Assembly (NCBI RefSeq): GCF_003287935.1
Contig: NZ_CP030287.1
Location: forward strand, 7,572,869-7,636,868
Length of the DNA: 64,000 nucleotides
From: Streptomyces sp. ICC1
GTDB taxonomy: Bacteria > Actinomycetota > Actinomycetes > Streptomycetales > Streptomycetaceae
Direction of reading: 5' to 3'
Position numbers and translations under genes: made by a program. Numbering within the stretch: the stretch's first letter is position 1; each line of letters opens with the position of its first letter. The notes beneath the pieces were generated by a model. It did no database searches. It had not been told where the DNA came from and worked only from the letters and a program-made list of their open reading frames with translations. Shown here in pieces: positions 49,932 to 58,613 of this stretch.

Positions 49932-50900
49932 TTACTGGATCGCCACCTTCACGATGCCGGTGAGCGCGATCTGGGCGAGCGCGAGCGGGATGAGCACGGT
50001 CCAGGCCAGCTTCTGCAGCTGGTCCTCGCGCAGTCGGGGGTAGGACACGCGGAGCCAGATCACCACGAAGGCGAGCGCGGCGATCTTGATCAGGGTCCAG
50101 GCCCAGCCGAAGTCGTCGCCGCCGAAGGGGCCGTGCCAGCCGCCCAGGAAGAGGACGGTGGTGAGGGCGCAGAGGACGACGATGCCCGCGTACTCGGCGA
50201 GCAGGAACAGCGCGAAGCGCAGGCCGGTGTACTCCGTGTACGCGCCGAAGATGATCTCGGAGTCGGCGACGGGCATGTCGAAGGGGGGCCGCTGGAGTTC
50301 GGCGAGGCCGGCGGTGAAGAAGACGAGCCCGCCGACGATCTGCCAGGGCAGCCACCACCACTCGAAGGCGCCGACGATGCCGGGGAGGGAGACGGTCCCG
50401 GCGGCCATGGCGACCGAGGCCGCCGCGAGCAGCATGGGGAGCTCGTAGGCGAGCAGCTGCGCGGCGGTGCGGAGGCCTCCGAGCATGGAGAACTTGTTGG
50501 CGGAGGCCCAGCCGGCCATGAGCGAGCCGAGCACTCCGATGCCCATGACGGCGAGCACGTAGAAGATTCCGGCGTCGATGACCTGGCCGACCGCGCCCTT
50601 GCCCGGGCCGATGGGGATGGCGATGAGGACCAGGAGGTACGGGAGGAGGGCGACGGCGGGGGCGAGCTGGAAGACGCGGCGGTCGGCGTTGGCCGGGACG
50701 ATGTCTTCCTTCTGCGCGAACTTGACCCCGTCGGCGACGAGCTGGGCCCAGCCGTGGAAGCCGCCGGCGTACATGGGGCCGAGGCGGCCCTGCATGTGGG
50801 CCATCACCTTGTGCTCGGTCTGCCCGATGACGAGCGGGAGCACGAGGAAGACGGCGAAGACGACGATCAGCCGCAGGGCGACGTCGAGGACGTCGTTCAC
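49932..50900 (-). CDS. nuoH: NADH-quinone oxidoreductase subunit H
   Basis: 322 residues from GTG 50900, overlapping the preceding frame's stop (GTGA). Quinone-module membrane subunit: QGRLGPMYAGGFHGWAQLVA, DGVKFAQKEDIVPANADRRV, LAELQRPPFDMPVADSEIIF and GAYTEYTGLRFALFLLAEYA. First intact nuo gene here. NuoA-D and E-G, needed for a working NADH dehydrogenase, are not upstream; the block resembles the partial second nuo operon of Streptomyces (SCO4599-4608), which also lacks E, F and G. Confidence 0.95.
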   Translation of the reverse strand: MNDVLDVALRLIVVFAVFLVLPLVIGQTEHKVMAHMQGRLGPMYAGGFHGWAQLVADGVKFAQKEDIVPANADRRVFQLAPAVALLPYLLVLIAIPIGPGKGAVGQVIDAGIFYVLAVMGIGVLGSLMAGWASANKFSMLGGLRTAAQLLAYELPMLLAAASVAMAAGTVSLPGIVGAFEWWWLPWQIVGGLVFFTAGLAELQRPPFDMPVADSEIIFGAYTEYTGLRFALFLLAEYAGIVVLCALTTVLFLGGWHGPFGGDDFGWAWTLIKIAALAFVVIWLRVSYPRLREDQLQKLAWTVLIPLALAQIALTGIVKVAIQ

Positions 50901-52255
50901 GCGGTGCCTCCGGTGGGGTCTGTGGTCGGGTCGCCGTCGGTCTCGACGGGGCCGACGGGGTCGGCGGAGCCGGCCTTCTCGCCGGGCCCGGCGGTGTCGG
51001 CCGGGTCGGCGGCGACGGCGGTGTCGGCCGGCGGCTCGTCGAAGGCGGGCTTCGGGTCGTGCCAGGGCGCGTCCGTGCTCCGGGGCCCGGACCGCTTCGC
51101 CGCCTCCGGCGCGGGTTCGGCGGCCTGGCTCGCCGAGCCGTCGGACGCGGAGCGGGTACGGCGGGGCGGGCGCGCGGCGGCGGCCGGGCCGGAGCCCGGC
51201 TCCGCCGGAGCGGGGGCTTCGACGTCCGCCGGAGGCGGGGCCCTGGCGCTTCTACCCCACTCCGAGCCCCCGGGACCAGGCCTGGGGGCCAGAGCCGCAG
51301 GATCCGCGGACCGGCCCACCGGGTCCCGGGGCTTGCCCACCGGACCCTGGGGCCCGCCCACCGGGGCCTCGGGCCGGGCCGCCGGGTCCGAGGGGCGGGC
51401 GTCGAGGGCGCCGACGCGGTCCGCGAGGCGCAGCAGCCTGCGGACCTTGTCCTGCACCGCCTCGGCCGGGACCCGGCCGGAGGCCAAGGCCTCCAGCAGC
51501 GGCTCGCCCCACGGGCCGTGGGGGCCGGGCATCGCCAGGTCCTGCGCGGCGAGGGCCGAGGCCTCGGTGGAACGAATGCCGCCCCAGTCGGAGACGACCA
51601 CCCCGTCGAACCCCCACTCCCCCTTCAGGGGTTCGGCGAGCAGGGAACTCTCGCTCATGGTGGTGCCGTTGACCTTGTTGTACGCCGACATGACGAGCCA
51701 GACCCCGGCCCGGACGGCCGCCTCGAAGGGCGCGAGGTACAACTCGCGCAGCACGCGCTCCCCGAGCCGGACGTCGAGGGTCAGCCGCTGCGTCTCCGAG
51801 TCGTTGGCGACGTAGTGCTTCGCCGCCGCGGCCACTCCTCGCGACTGGATGCCGCGGATGAGGGCCGCGCCCGTACGGCCGGCGAGCAGCGGGTCTTCGG
51901 CGAAGCACTCGAAGTGGCGGCCGGCGAGCGGGCTGCGGTGCAGGTTGAGCGTGGGCGCGAGGAGGACGTGGACGCCCTTGCGGCGGGCCTCGTCACCGAG
52001 CAGCTCGCCGAGCCGGCGGACCCTCTCCTCGTCCCAGAGCGCCCCCAGCGCCGTGGGCGAGGGCAGCAGGGCCGAGGTGGACGCCTCGTCCCAACCGGGC
52101 CCGCGCACACCGCCCGGACCGTCCGAGAAGACCATCTCCCGCAGCCCGATGTCCGGTTCGGGATGGGTCCGCCAGACGTCGGCTCCGCTGAGCAGCCGCA
52201 CCCGCTGGGCGGGATCCAGTTTGTCCGCCAGTCGTTCCACGTCACCGTCGTGCAT
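50897..52255 (-). CDS. GH3 beta-glucosidase N-domain fused to a Pro-rich nuo-type tail
   Basis: 452 codons from ATG 52255 (AAGGGG 5 bases upstream). Residues 1 to about 300 are a GH3 catalytic barrel: SGADVWRTHPEPDIGLREM, VFSDGPGGVRGPGWDEAS, VLLAPTLNLHRSPLAGRHFE, AKHYVANDSETQRLTLDV and the nucleophile segment GFDGVVVSDWGG. The second GH3 domain, which normally completes the active site, is absent. Instead there is about 150 residues of Pro/Ala/Asp-rich sequence ending KRSGPRSTDAPWHDPKPAFD and a GTGA overlap with nuoH, a natural operon junction. The tail probably belongs to the gene that used to precede nuoH, so this is a deletion chimera and unlikely to be an active glucosidase. Confidence 0.75.
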   Translation of the reverse strand: MHDGDVERLADKLDPAQRVRLLSGADVWRTHPEPDIGLREMVFSDGPGGVRGPGWDEASTSALLPSPTALGALWDEERVRRLGELLGDEARRKGVHVLLAPTLNLHRSPLAGRHFECFAEDPLLAGRTGAALIRGIQSRGVAAAAKHYVANDSETQRLTLDVRLGERVLRELYLAPFEAAVRAGVWLVMSAYNKVNGTTMSESSLLAEPLKGEWGFDGVVVSDWGGIRSTEASALAAQDLAMPGPHGPWGEPLLEALASGRVPAEAVQDKVRRLLRLADRVGALDARPSDPAARPEAPVGGPQGPVGKPRDPVGRSADPAALAPRPGPGGSEWGRSARAPPPADVEAPAPAEPGSGPAAAARPPRRTRSASDGSASQAAEPAPEAAKRSGPRSTDAPWHDPKPAFDEPPADTAVAADPADTAGPGEKAGSADPVGPVETDGDPTTDPTGGTA

Positions 52256-52290
52256 GTCCACCCCTTGCACACCATCCATCCCCATCGCTC

Positions 52291-52304
52291 GGAGAGCGCT
52301 CTCC
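52291..52304. promoter_or_regulatory. LacI-type operator before the GH3 gene
   Basis: GGAGAGCGCTCTCC is a perfect 14-bp palindrome with the central CGCT/AGCG of LacI-family sites (compare the CebR box TGGGAGCGCTCCCA). It lies 36 bases before ATG 52255, a normal place for sugar-responsive repression. The regulator gene is not in the window. Confidence 0.65.
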
Positions 52305-52679
52305 CGCATGCTCCCGGCGCACCGGATCGACTGTCAACGGCCGCGTGCGCCATCCGCCCGGCCGGAAGGCCCGCACCCCGGCAATGCGCCTCTCGCGCAC
52401 CCGGAATCACGCCGCCGACACCCGGCTCCGACCGGGCGGCGCAGCCGGAAGGGCCGGGTGGGGTGCGCACCTGTCGTTGGCCTGCCCTCTGGCCAGGTGA
52501 GGAGGCCGAGGATGCGGCGTCGGTGCACGGGCGGCACACCGGCACCGCGGGCAGGGCGCCAGACCGCCAGGCCGGGGTGGCGGTCCGTGCGGCCCGCGAC
52601 CACGCCTCGCCGCCCGCGAACCGGCGCCGTTCCCGCCCAAGGCCGAAACCCGGCCCCGGACCGGCCCGCTCCGGTCCAG
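52305..52679. other. Gene-free stretch
   Basis: No convincing reading frame, RNA or repeat. It ends at the CCAG flank of element B2 and may be decayed coding DNA. Confidence 0.5.
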
Positions 52680-52862
52680 TGCTGTAACCGGAAAGGTCCA
52701 CCGGGTCGCGGCGCCCGGCACGGCACCTCGCCGCGTTGTCGGACCACACCGGTACGTCCAGTACGAGCCGCGGCCCTCCGCCCGGGGGCCCCTCCCAGCG
52801 GTAGCTGGGGGAAATGCACGGCACCGAACACCGCGACCCGGCAAACCTTCCCGGCCACAGCA
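52680..52862. mobile_element. MITE-like element type B, copy B2, complete
   Basis: 183 bp without an ORF. Ends TGCTGTAACCGGAAAGGT and the near-complement TTCCCGGCCACAGCA; core GTTGTCGGACCACACCGGTA then GTACGTCCAGTAC, shared with type A; inner hairpin CTCCCAGCGGTAGCTGGGGG. Flanked by CCAG at 52676-52679 and 52863-52866. The right flank is also the left flank of element A2, so one element inserted into the target duplication of the other. Confidence 0.9.
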
Positions 52863-52866
52863 CCAG

Positions 52867-53027
52867 GCCGTCTCTTTTGGATCTTGTCGGCCGAGCCCGC
52901 GGCGTCTGGTGCCGTGCCTGGCAAGGCGGAGGGGCGCTGCGTGTACTGGACGTACTCGGGCGCCCCGACAACGCGACCAGGCGCGGTGCCAGGCGCCGCG
53001 GGCCCGGCAAGATCCGAAAGAGACGGC
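52867..53027. mobile_element. MITE-like element type A, copy A2, complete
   Basis: 161 bp, inverted relative to copy A1 (18175-18335) and of identical length. One terminal base differs (GCCGTCTCTTTTGGATCTTG at the left). Flanks are CCAG at 52863-52866 and CCAG at 53028-53031. It stands end to end with B2, giving the pattern CCAG-B2-CCAG-A2-CCAG. After it (53028-53240) I see no gene. Confidence 0.9.
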
Positions 53028-53240
53028 CCAGGCGGCCCGTCGTGAGCGCTGCGGCATCCCCACCACTCCCGGGCACGGGGCCGTCGCCGCGTTCCGTCCG
53101 GGCCCGACCGGCCCGGCCAGAGCCATGCGGCGGGCCGTTCCACCACGCCCACCACCCACGTGGCCGCGGCGGGCAGGTCACCCCGCCCTACGGCGACGCC
53201 GGTACCGACGCCGGCACCGGCAGGCGGCCGCGGTACGGCC

Positions 53241-53696
53241 TCACCGCTCCCACGGATGCAGGGCACTCCAGGTGCCACCGGTCGCCGCGAAGACCAGGTG
53301 CGAGCCCTCGAAGACTTCTTCGGCGTTCTCCGGGCACAGGCTCCCGAAGCGTTCGGCGCACAGGTCCACCTGCAACAGCCCGTCGAAGCGGGTGAATTGC
53401 GGTGGGTCGTAGAGCACCCAGGAGAACCCGTCGCTCTCGTCGATACGGAAGCGCCGCACGTCGAGCAGGTCCAGGGACACCGGTTCCCACCGAAGGCCCT
53501 CGCCGACGACCCGGGCGTCGATGACGAGCCTGGCGACCCGGCCCCTCGTCGCTCGCGGACCGTACTCCTGATCGAGGACGACGCGACGGAGGCAGGCGTC
53601 ACCGAACTCGTAGCGGGCCAGCAGGGCCGCGATCCCTTCCCCGGTCAGCGCGTGAGGTCCGGACCTCCGGTCCGGAATCGGCGCTCTGGTGTCCAC
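53241..53696 (-). CDS. Hypothetical protein
   Basis: 151 residues from GTG 53696 (AAGGAG 4-5 bases upstream). Not recognised. It looks like a real soluble alpha/beta protein: GEGIAALLARYEFGDACLRR, VARLVIDARVVGEGLRWEPV, LDLLDVRRFRIDESDGFSWV, CPENAEEVFEGSHLVFAATG. The acidic, Trp/Phe-containing C-terminal half is reminiscent of immunity-type or SMI1/Imm proteins, but no toxin gene is near. Isolated in an accessory stretch between mobile elements and a gene desert. Confidence 0.6.
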   Translation of the reverse strand: MDTRAPIPDRRSGPHALTGEGIAALLARYEFGDACLRRVVLDQEYGPRATRGRVARLVIDARVVGEGLRWEPVSLDLLDVRRFRIDESDGFSWVLYDPPQFTRFDGLLQVDLCAERFGSLCPENAEEVFEGSHLVFAATGGTWSALHPWER

Positions 53697-54607
53697 GGTG
53701 CTCCTTCGTCGGTGCCGCCATCGTAGGAGACGCCCAGATCCGCGCCGCTGCAACGCCCCGCCCCGGCCCCTACGGCCCGTTCCCATCAAGACGAGGGGGG
53801 GGTATCCATGCAGGTCAAGACGGCTGTGCGGGGGCTGCACGGGCTCCGAGGCGGCGCACGAAGCGGCCGACGGCGCCCACCCCCCGGGGGCCGGTGGTGG
53901 AAGAACTCCTGCCGACCCCGGCCGGACCCGTGCGGCGCCGAGGGCGGCCACCCTGCACCGGGGGCGGGGAGCCGTGACGACGCACACCGCGCCCGAGGAC
54001 CGGCCGACGTTCGGGCGCTCGCCGAGCTGTGCCGGGTCGCGGCGGCGCAGCGGAGAGGAGCCGGCGGACCGGGTGGCGGGCCGGGCGACCGCGGTCGTCC
54101 TGGAACCCACGCGGTCCGCAACTCCGCCCGCTCGCCGGCCCGGGGGCGCACCGCGCCGTGTCGTGCCCGTCGACGTCACCGGCGGGCGCACGCCCGTACT
54201 GCCGGGATGTGCGCAGCCGTCACGCCGCGGTGACGGGCTCGGCGAGCGGATCGGCGCCGCGACGCGCGCCTGCTGACCGTCCCGGCCTGGGGGCCCGTCC
54301 TGGTGCCGGGAGCACCACGGCCGGAGCGACCACGCCTACGGCGCCTGCCCGCCCCTGCTGTTCGCGCCACGCCTCGCCGGCTGCCCGGGCCCCGCGGTGG
54401 TGGTTGGCCGCATGCCACGCGGATGCGGGAACCGCCCGGACCGCCCGGGAGCCGAACACCGCGCGCGGCTCGCCGTCGACTCCGGCCGTGCACCGACCCG
54501 CATCGGCCTCGCAGCCGTTCACCCGGACCCGGGCACCGGCGGAGCGGCCTGCCGCCACCACGGTCCCGGCCCCGTGCGGGGAGCGCGGGAGCGCGGGGCC
54601 CGCGCGC
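53697..54607. other. 911-bp gene desert
   Basis: Several open frames exist on both strands because of GC content, but none shows family motifs, a good ribosome site and sensible composition together. Nothing repeated or RNA-like was seen. Probably decayed accessory DNA. Confidence 0.5.
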
Positions 54608-55687
54608 TCACTCGTACTCCGTGCCGCCCTTGCGCGTCAGGTACGCGGGGCTGACCGCCTTCGCGATGGCCCGTCCGCCGACCACCGGGCTGTGGCGCTC
54701 GGCCGCGGGCCGGATGACGACGCCCTCGCGCAGGTGCAGGCCCCGACCGGACACGGTCTCCCGCCCGCTCGCCCACTCCAGAACCGTGTCCAGGCCATAA
54801 GGTCCTTCGAACAGCCTTGGAACCAGAGGCAGTTCACCGTCCGCGAAGACCTGCGCCGGGTCCAGCCAGCGCACTTGTCCGTCGATCTCGGCCGAGACGT
54901 CGAAGACGGCGTACCCCGGGGGCGCCTCGGCCGTCCGTACGTCCGTCCCGTACGGCAGGTCCTGGACCCCCCTCCCGAACACCTCGGCGAAGATCCCGAC
55001 CCGGCTCGCCCCGAGCCGCTCCGCCAGCCGGGCGGCGGCCGCGGGCACGTCGTGGCCCCGTACCGCCCGCCAGTACAGGTTGCGTCCGTCCTCCCGGAGC
55101 GCCAGCCCCTTGGAACCGAACCCCTTGGAGGAGACCAGGACCCGCCCGTCGCCCTCGGCCACGTACGTCAACAGGCAGGCGGTGCCGTGCAGTTTCTCGG
55201 TGAGGACGACCGGCTCGCCGGGCTCGAAGATGCCCGGGTAGCGCTGGAGGTTCTCGATGTCCACCCACGGGAGCAGCTCGGTGGCGGCCTCCACCTCGCC
55301 ATCCATGGTTGTCGGGACGGGCGGGGACCATTTGGTGATGCCGAGCGCCTCGGCGAAGTCCGTCCCCTCCTCGGCCGCCCGGACGAGGTCCGCGCCGGCG
55401 AGCGCGCGCGGCAGGCAGACCAGGCCCTGCGACAGTTCGCCGCGCAGCCGGACGGCCTTGACCCGGTTCGCCTCGCCTCCCGCGAGCCGGCCGGTGAGTC
55501 CGAGCTCCGCGATCAGACCGGCGGGTAGTACCGCCTGCTCGGGTATGTAGAGCGCGAAGTCACCGGTGCGGTAGGCGCCCTTGGCGACGACGGCCCGGTA
55601 GAGGCCCACTTGGGCGAGCTCCAAGGCGTCGGCGTTCGGGTGCGGATGGACGGCGAGCTCTTCGGCGGTGACCCGCAGGGTCGACAT
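54608..55687 (-). CDS. ATP-dependent RNA ligase (Deinococcus Rnl/DRB0094 type)
   Basis: 359 residues from ATG 55687. N-terminal OB-like domain (TLRVTAEELAVHPHPNADAL, GDFALYIPEQAVLPAGLIAE, LRGELSQGLVCLPRALAGAD), then the nucleotidyltransferase domain with the adenylated Lys in VVLTEKLHGTACLLTYVAEG, motifs RVLVSSKGFGSKGLAL, RVGIFAEVFGRGVQDLPYG, and the C-terminal REGVVIRPAAER and RAIAKAVSPAYLTRKGGTEYE-type motif V lysines. Such ligases seal 3'-OH/5'-P RNA nicks, typically in RNA repair. No partner repair genes adjoin; convergent with the desert, divergent from the SDR at 55851. Confidence 0.88.
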   Translation of the reverse strand: MSTLRVTAEELAVHPHPNADALELAQVGLYRAVVAKGAYRTGDFALYIPEQAVLPAGLIAELGLTGRLAGGEANRVKAVRLRGELSQGLVCLPRALAGADLVRAAEEGTDFAEALGITKWSPPVPTTMDGEVEAATELLPWVDIENLQRYPGIFEPGEPVVLTEKLHGTACLLTYVAEGDGRVLVSSKGFGSKGLALREDGRNLYWRAVRGHDVPAAAARLAERLGASRVGIFAEVFGRGVQDLPYGTDVRTAEAPPGYAVFDVSAEIDGQVRWLDPAQVFADGELPLVPRLFEGPYGLDTVLEWASGRETVSGRGLHLREGVVIRPAAERHSPVVGGRAIAKAVSPAYLTRKGGTEYE

Positions 55688-55850
55688 GGCGGTGCTCCTC
55701 GTATGTGACGGCGTCAGGTCTCGGCCGCCACTCTGCGACCTGCCATTTCCACTGGTCCAGCGCTTATCGCGGTGTTAGCCTGCGCCGGCCGTCCCCCTGT
55801 TCGACGGCCTCGTGGGCACGGCACGGGTACCGCTCACACAGGAGGTCCAC

Positions 55851-56594
55851 ATGTCACATCGTCCGGTCACCGTCGTCACCGGGGGCAGCCGCGGCATCGG
55901 AGCCGCCACCTGCGTCCGGCTCGCCGACGACGGGCACGACATCGTGCTCGGCTACCTCCGCGACGAAACCGCCGCCAAGGCCACGGCCGACCGCGTGCGC
56001 GCGGCCGGCGGCCGGTGCGTGACCGTGCGCGGCGACACCTCCGAGGACTGCGGGGTCGAGCGGCTCTTCGACATCGCCGGGGCCGAGTTCGGCGCGGTGA
56101 CCGGCCTCGTCAACAACGCGGGCGTGACCGGCACCCCGGGCCGGCTGGCCGACACCAGCACCGAGGACCTGCGCCGCGTGCTGGACGTGAACCTCTTCGG
56201 GTACCTGCTCTGCTGCCGTCGGGCCGCCCGGGACATGGCCGGGTCCGGCGGCGGGGCCATCGTCAACGTCTCCTCCGCGGCCGCCACCCTGGGCAGCCCC
56301 GGCCGCTACGTCCACTACGCCGCGACCAAGGCCGCCACCGACACCCTGACCCTGGGGCTGGCCAAGGAACTCGGCCCGGACGGCATCCGGGTCAACGCCG
56401 TGGCTCCCGGCATCATCGAGACCGACATGCACGCCGCCATGGGCGACCCGGACCGACCGGCGCTCGCGGCCGCCGAGATCCCGCTCGGCCGGGCCGGCCG
56501 CCCCGCGGAGGTCGCCGCGGCCATCGCCTGGCTGCTCTCCCCGGACGCCGCGTACACGACCGGAACGATCCTGCGCGTCGCCGGCGGCCGCTAG
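55851..56594 (+). CDS. SDR-family oxidoreductase
   Basis: 247 residues, ATG 55851 with GGAGG 5 bases upstream. TGGSRGIGAATCVRLA (NADP motif), NNAGVTGTPG, catalytic Ser in VNVSSAAATLG, YVHYAATKAA with Tyr/Lys, and VAPGIIETDMHAAMG. Close to FabG/glucose-dehydrogenase-like SDRs; substrate unknown. Its TAG stop (56592-56594) lies in the CTAG flank of the split B element, so the element inserted precisely at the gene end. Confidence 0.9.
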   Translation: MSHRPVTVVTGGSRGIGAATCVRLADDGHDIVLGYLRDETAAKATADRVRAAGGRCVTVRGDTSEDCGVERLFDIAGAEFGAVTGLVNNAGVTGTPGRLADTSTEDLRRVLDVNLFGYLLCCRRAARDMAGSGGGAIVNVSSAAATLGSPGRYVHYAATKAATDTLTLGLAKELGPDGIRVNAVAPGIIETDMHAAMGDPDRPALAAAEIPLGRAGRPAEVAAAIAWLLSPDAAYTTGTILRVAGGR

Positions 56595-56626
56595 TGCTGT
56601 GACCGGAAAGGTCCACCGGGTCGCGG
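56595..56626. mobile_element. Left 32 bp of split MITE type B
   Basis: TGCTGTGACCGGAAAGGTCC through GTCGCGG, directly after CTAG (56591-56594). It is the left end of the type B element; the missing 151 bp are at 59801-59951. 32 + 151 = 183 bp, exactly the length of complete copy B2. Confidence 0.85.
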
Positions 56627-56663
56627 GTCCGCGGGAGTGTGTCCGCGGGAGTGTGTCCGCGGG
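56627..56663 (+). repeat. 14-bp tandem repeat at the edge of the inserted block
   Basis: GTCCGCGGGAGTGT occurs twice and then GTCCGCGGG, beginning at the first base after the split element's left piece. Confidence 0.9.
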
Positions 56664-56696
56664 CCGCGCTCGGGGGCGGGCTGGCAGGATGGCCGC

Positions 56697-57050
56697 ATGG
56701 AACGTGTGCTGGGAATCGGCGGACACTTCATGCGGGCCTCCGACCCGGTGGCCCTGAGCGCGTGGTACCGCGACTGCCTGGGCCTGGACGCCGACGAGCA
56801 CGGGCTCTGGCGCCAGGAAGCCGGGCTGACGGTGTTCGCGGCGTTCGAGTCCGACACCGACTACTTCGGGTCCCGCGCCCAGCAGACCATGCTCAACTTC
56901 CGGGTCCGCGACCTCGACGCGATGCTCGCGCAGCTGCGCGCCAAGGGGGCGGACGTGGCCGAGGAGACGCAGGACATGGACGGTGTCGGCCGGTTCGGCT
57001 GGGTCACCGATCCCGAGGGCAACCGGATCGAGCTGTGGCAGTCCGCCTGA
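56697..57050 (+). CDS. VOC-family (glyoxalase-like) protein
   Basis: 117 residues, ATG 56697 with GCAGGA upstream. Two beta-alpha-beta-beta-beta units: VLGIGGHFMRASDPVALSAW, YRDCLGLDADEH, then MLNFRVRDLDAMLAQLRAKG and GRFGWVTDPEGNRIELWQSA. Metal ligands likely His in GGHF and Glu in RIELWQ. Glyoxalase/bleomycin-resistance/dioxygenase superfamily; reaction unknown. Confidence 0.88.
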   Translation: MERVLGIGGHFMRASDPVALSAWYRDCLGLDADEHGLWRQEAGLTVFAAFESDTDYFGSRAQQTMLNFRVRDLDAMLAQLRAKGADVAEETQDMDGVGRFGWVTDPEGNRIELWQSA

Positions 57051-57092
57051 GCGCACCGGCCGACACCCGGGCCCCAGGGAGGTCGGGGCCGC

Positions 57093-57857
57093 TCAGCCGC
57101 CGGTCGGGAACACCGCACGCGTGGCCGGGCCGTAGACGCCCAGCGGGTCGCCCTTGATGCTCCGGTTCTGCTGGAGCTGGGTGACGCCGCGGCGGGTCTG
57201 GTCGTCGTAGACCCCGGTGAGCGAGACGTACGTGAACCCCTGCGCGTAGAGCCGTTCCTGCAGGGCGCGCACCTCGGCACCGCGGTCCCCCGGACTCAGG
57301 GTCCCGGCCCCCTCCGGCGGCTGCGCGCCCGTGGGACCCGGCGGCTTCGGGTCCGGGCTCTTGGCCGTCGGCGGGCCCGCGGCGGGCGGGGCCGTCGCGG
57401 AGGTGGCCGCGGGCAGGGCGGGCGGTGCGGACTCCGCGGGCGGCGAAGGCTCCTCCCCCGCCCCCGGGCTGCGCGCCGGGAGCACCGGCACGGACAGTCC
57501 GGGCGGGGCCACGGCGCGCGGCGGCTCCTCGTCGGGGCCGAGCAGGACGAGCGCGAGGACACCCGCCGCGCCGAGTGCGAGCAGGGCGAGTCCGACGAAC
57601 GGGAGCCGGCTGCCGTGCCGGTCGGAGTCGGACGCCGCGCCCGGGAGCACGGACGCCGGCTCCGGCGCGGGCACGAGCGGCGGCTCGGGAACGGCGACGG
57701 ACGGCCCGAAGCGGGTCGGTACGGAGATCCGGCCGGACTCATCGGGCCAGGCGGGGTACGCCGGCCCGGACGGCAGGTCCGAGCCGGGCACGTAGGGGCG
57801 TACGAGCAAGCGATCGTCGTCGGGCACGATCCCACTCTCATCGGGGTCAGGGGTCAC
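57093..57857 (-). CDS. Membrane-anchored peptidoglycan-binding protein
   Basis: 254 residues, GTG 57857. Cytoplasmic acidic N-terminus (about 1-84), one membrane helix FVGLALLALGAAGVLALVLL, a long Pro/Ala-rich spacer, then a C-terminal PG_binding_1 domain: LSPGDRGAEVRALQERLYAQ, GFTYVSLTGVYDDQTRRGVT, LQQNRSIKGDPLGVYGPATR. The domain should face outward and bind the cell wall. It is followed upstream by the sortase-type surface protein gene on the same strand, perhaps one transcription unit. Confidence 0.85.
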   Translation of the reverse strand: MTPDPDESGIVPDDDRLLVRPYVPGSDLPSGPAYPAWPDESGRISVPTRFGPSVAVPEPPLVPAPEPASVLPGAASDSDRHGSRLPFVGLALLALGAAGVLALVLLGPDEEPPRAVAPPGLSVPVLPARSPGAGEEPSPPAESAPPALPAATSATAPPAAGPPTAKSPDPKPPGPTGAQPPEGAGTLSPGDRGAEVRALQERLYAQGFTYVSLTGVYDDQTRRGVTQLQQNRSIKGDPLGVYGPATRAVFPTGG

Positions 57858-57922
57858 GGTTGTCTCCCGGCGGGTACGGGGGCCGGCGCGGCGGTGCGGT
57901 GTCGGCCCCCGTACCCGGCCGG

Positions 57923-58375
57923 TCAGGCCCTGCGCCGCCGGGCGACCAGGACCATTCCGGCGCCGGCGCCGGCGGCCGGTACGGCTGCGCCGCCGATCGC
58001 CGGCGGCACCGCCGTGCCGGCGCCGGTCAGTGCGAGCCCGGCGCCCGATCCGCCCGTGCCGGAGGCGCCCGGGGTGCCGGGAAGGCAGCTGGTGGTCCCG
58101 GCCTTCGCCCAGCCGTACTCCGAGGCGAAGTCGATGGGCGAGGGGCCCTTGGCCGCCGTGCCGCGCCGGGCCTCGGAGGTCCCGGAGAGGGTGCCGCCGC
58201 GGCTGCCGTCGAACTCCCCGTGGCGGCCGGCCCCACCGAGCGCGCCGGTGCGGGTGGCGGCGTCCGCCGCCGGGGCGGCGGAGGTGGGGGGAGCTGCCGC
58301 GAGCACGCCCAGGGCGGCGGCGAGGGAACCGCCGAACGCGGCCGAGGCGGGCGAAGAGCGGACGGATTGGGGCAT
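57923..58375 (-). CDS. Secreted LAxTG (sortase-E type) surface protein
   Basis: 150 residues from ATG 58375 with GGAGAT upstream. Signal peptide about 1-34 (MPQSVRSSP, hydrophobic run, cleavage near TSA-AP). The middle is Gly/Ser/Thr-rich with FASEYGWAKAGTTSCLPGTP. The C-terminus has LALTG, the LAxTG form used by class E sortases, then a weakly hydrophobic stretch and RRRRA. Likely wall-anchored; no sortase gene is in the window. Function unknown. Confidence 0.75.
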   Translation of the reverse strand: MPQSVRSSPASAAFGGSLAAALGVLAAAPPTSAAPAADAATRTGALGGAGRHGEFDGSRGGTLSGTSEARRGTAAKGPSPIDFASEYGWAKAGTTSCLPGTPGASGTGGSGAGLALTGAGTAVPPAIGGAAVPAAGAGAGMVLVARRRRA

Positions 58376-58613
58376 GGGGGATATCTCCGAAGTGCGGCTC
58401 GTACGGTGGCGCTTGCCGCTCGGGCGACGGGGACGCCGGTCCGGGCGGTGGTACTCGCCCGGCGCACTCTTTCCCCCGGGGATGCCCCAGGTCAAGCCTG
58501 ATGTCCGATGCACCCCATCCGCCCTATGTGTACATGACGACTTCGGCCAAACCCTCCCACCGGGGCCGGTCGTCCTGCGACACTGACCGGCCGGTCGTCC
58601 GGATAGCGGACGG

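Noticed and set aside
54029..55528. 499-codon plus-strand frame
   Set aside because: Runs antisense through the RNA ligase and shows no motif of its own.
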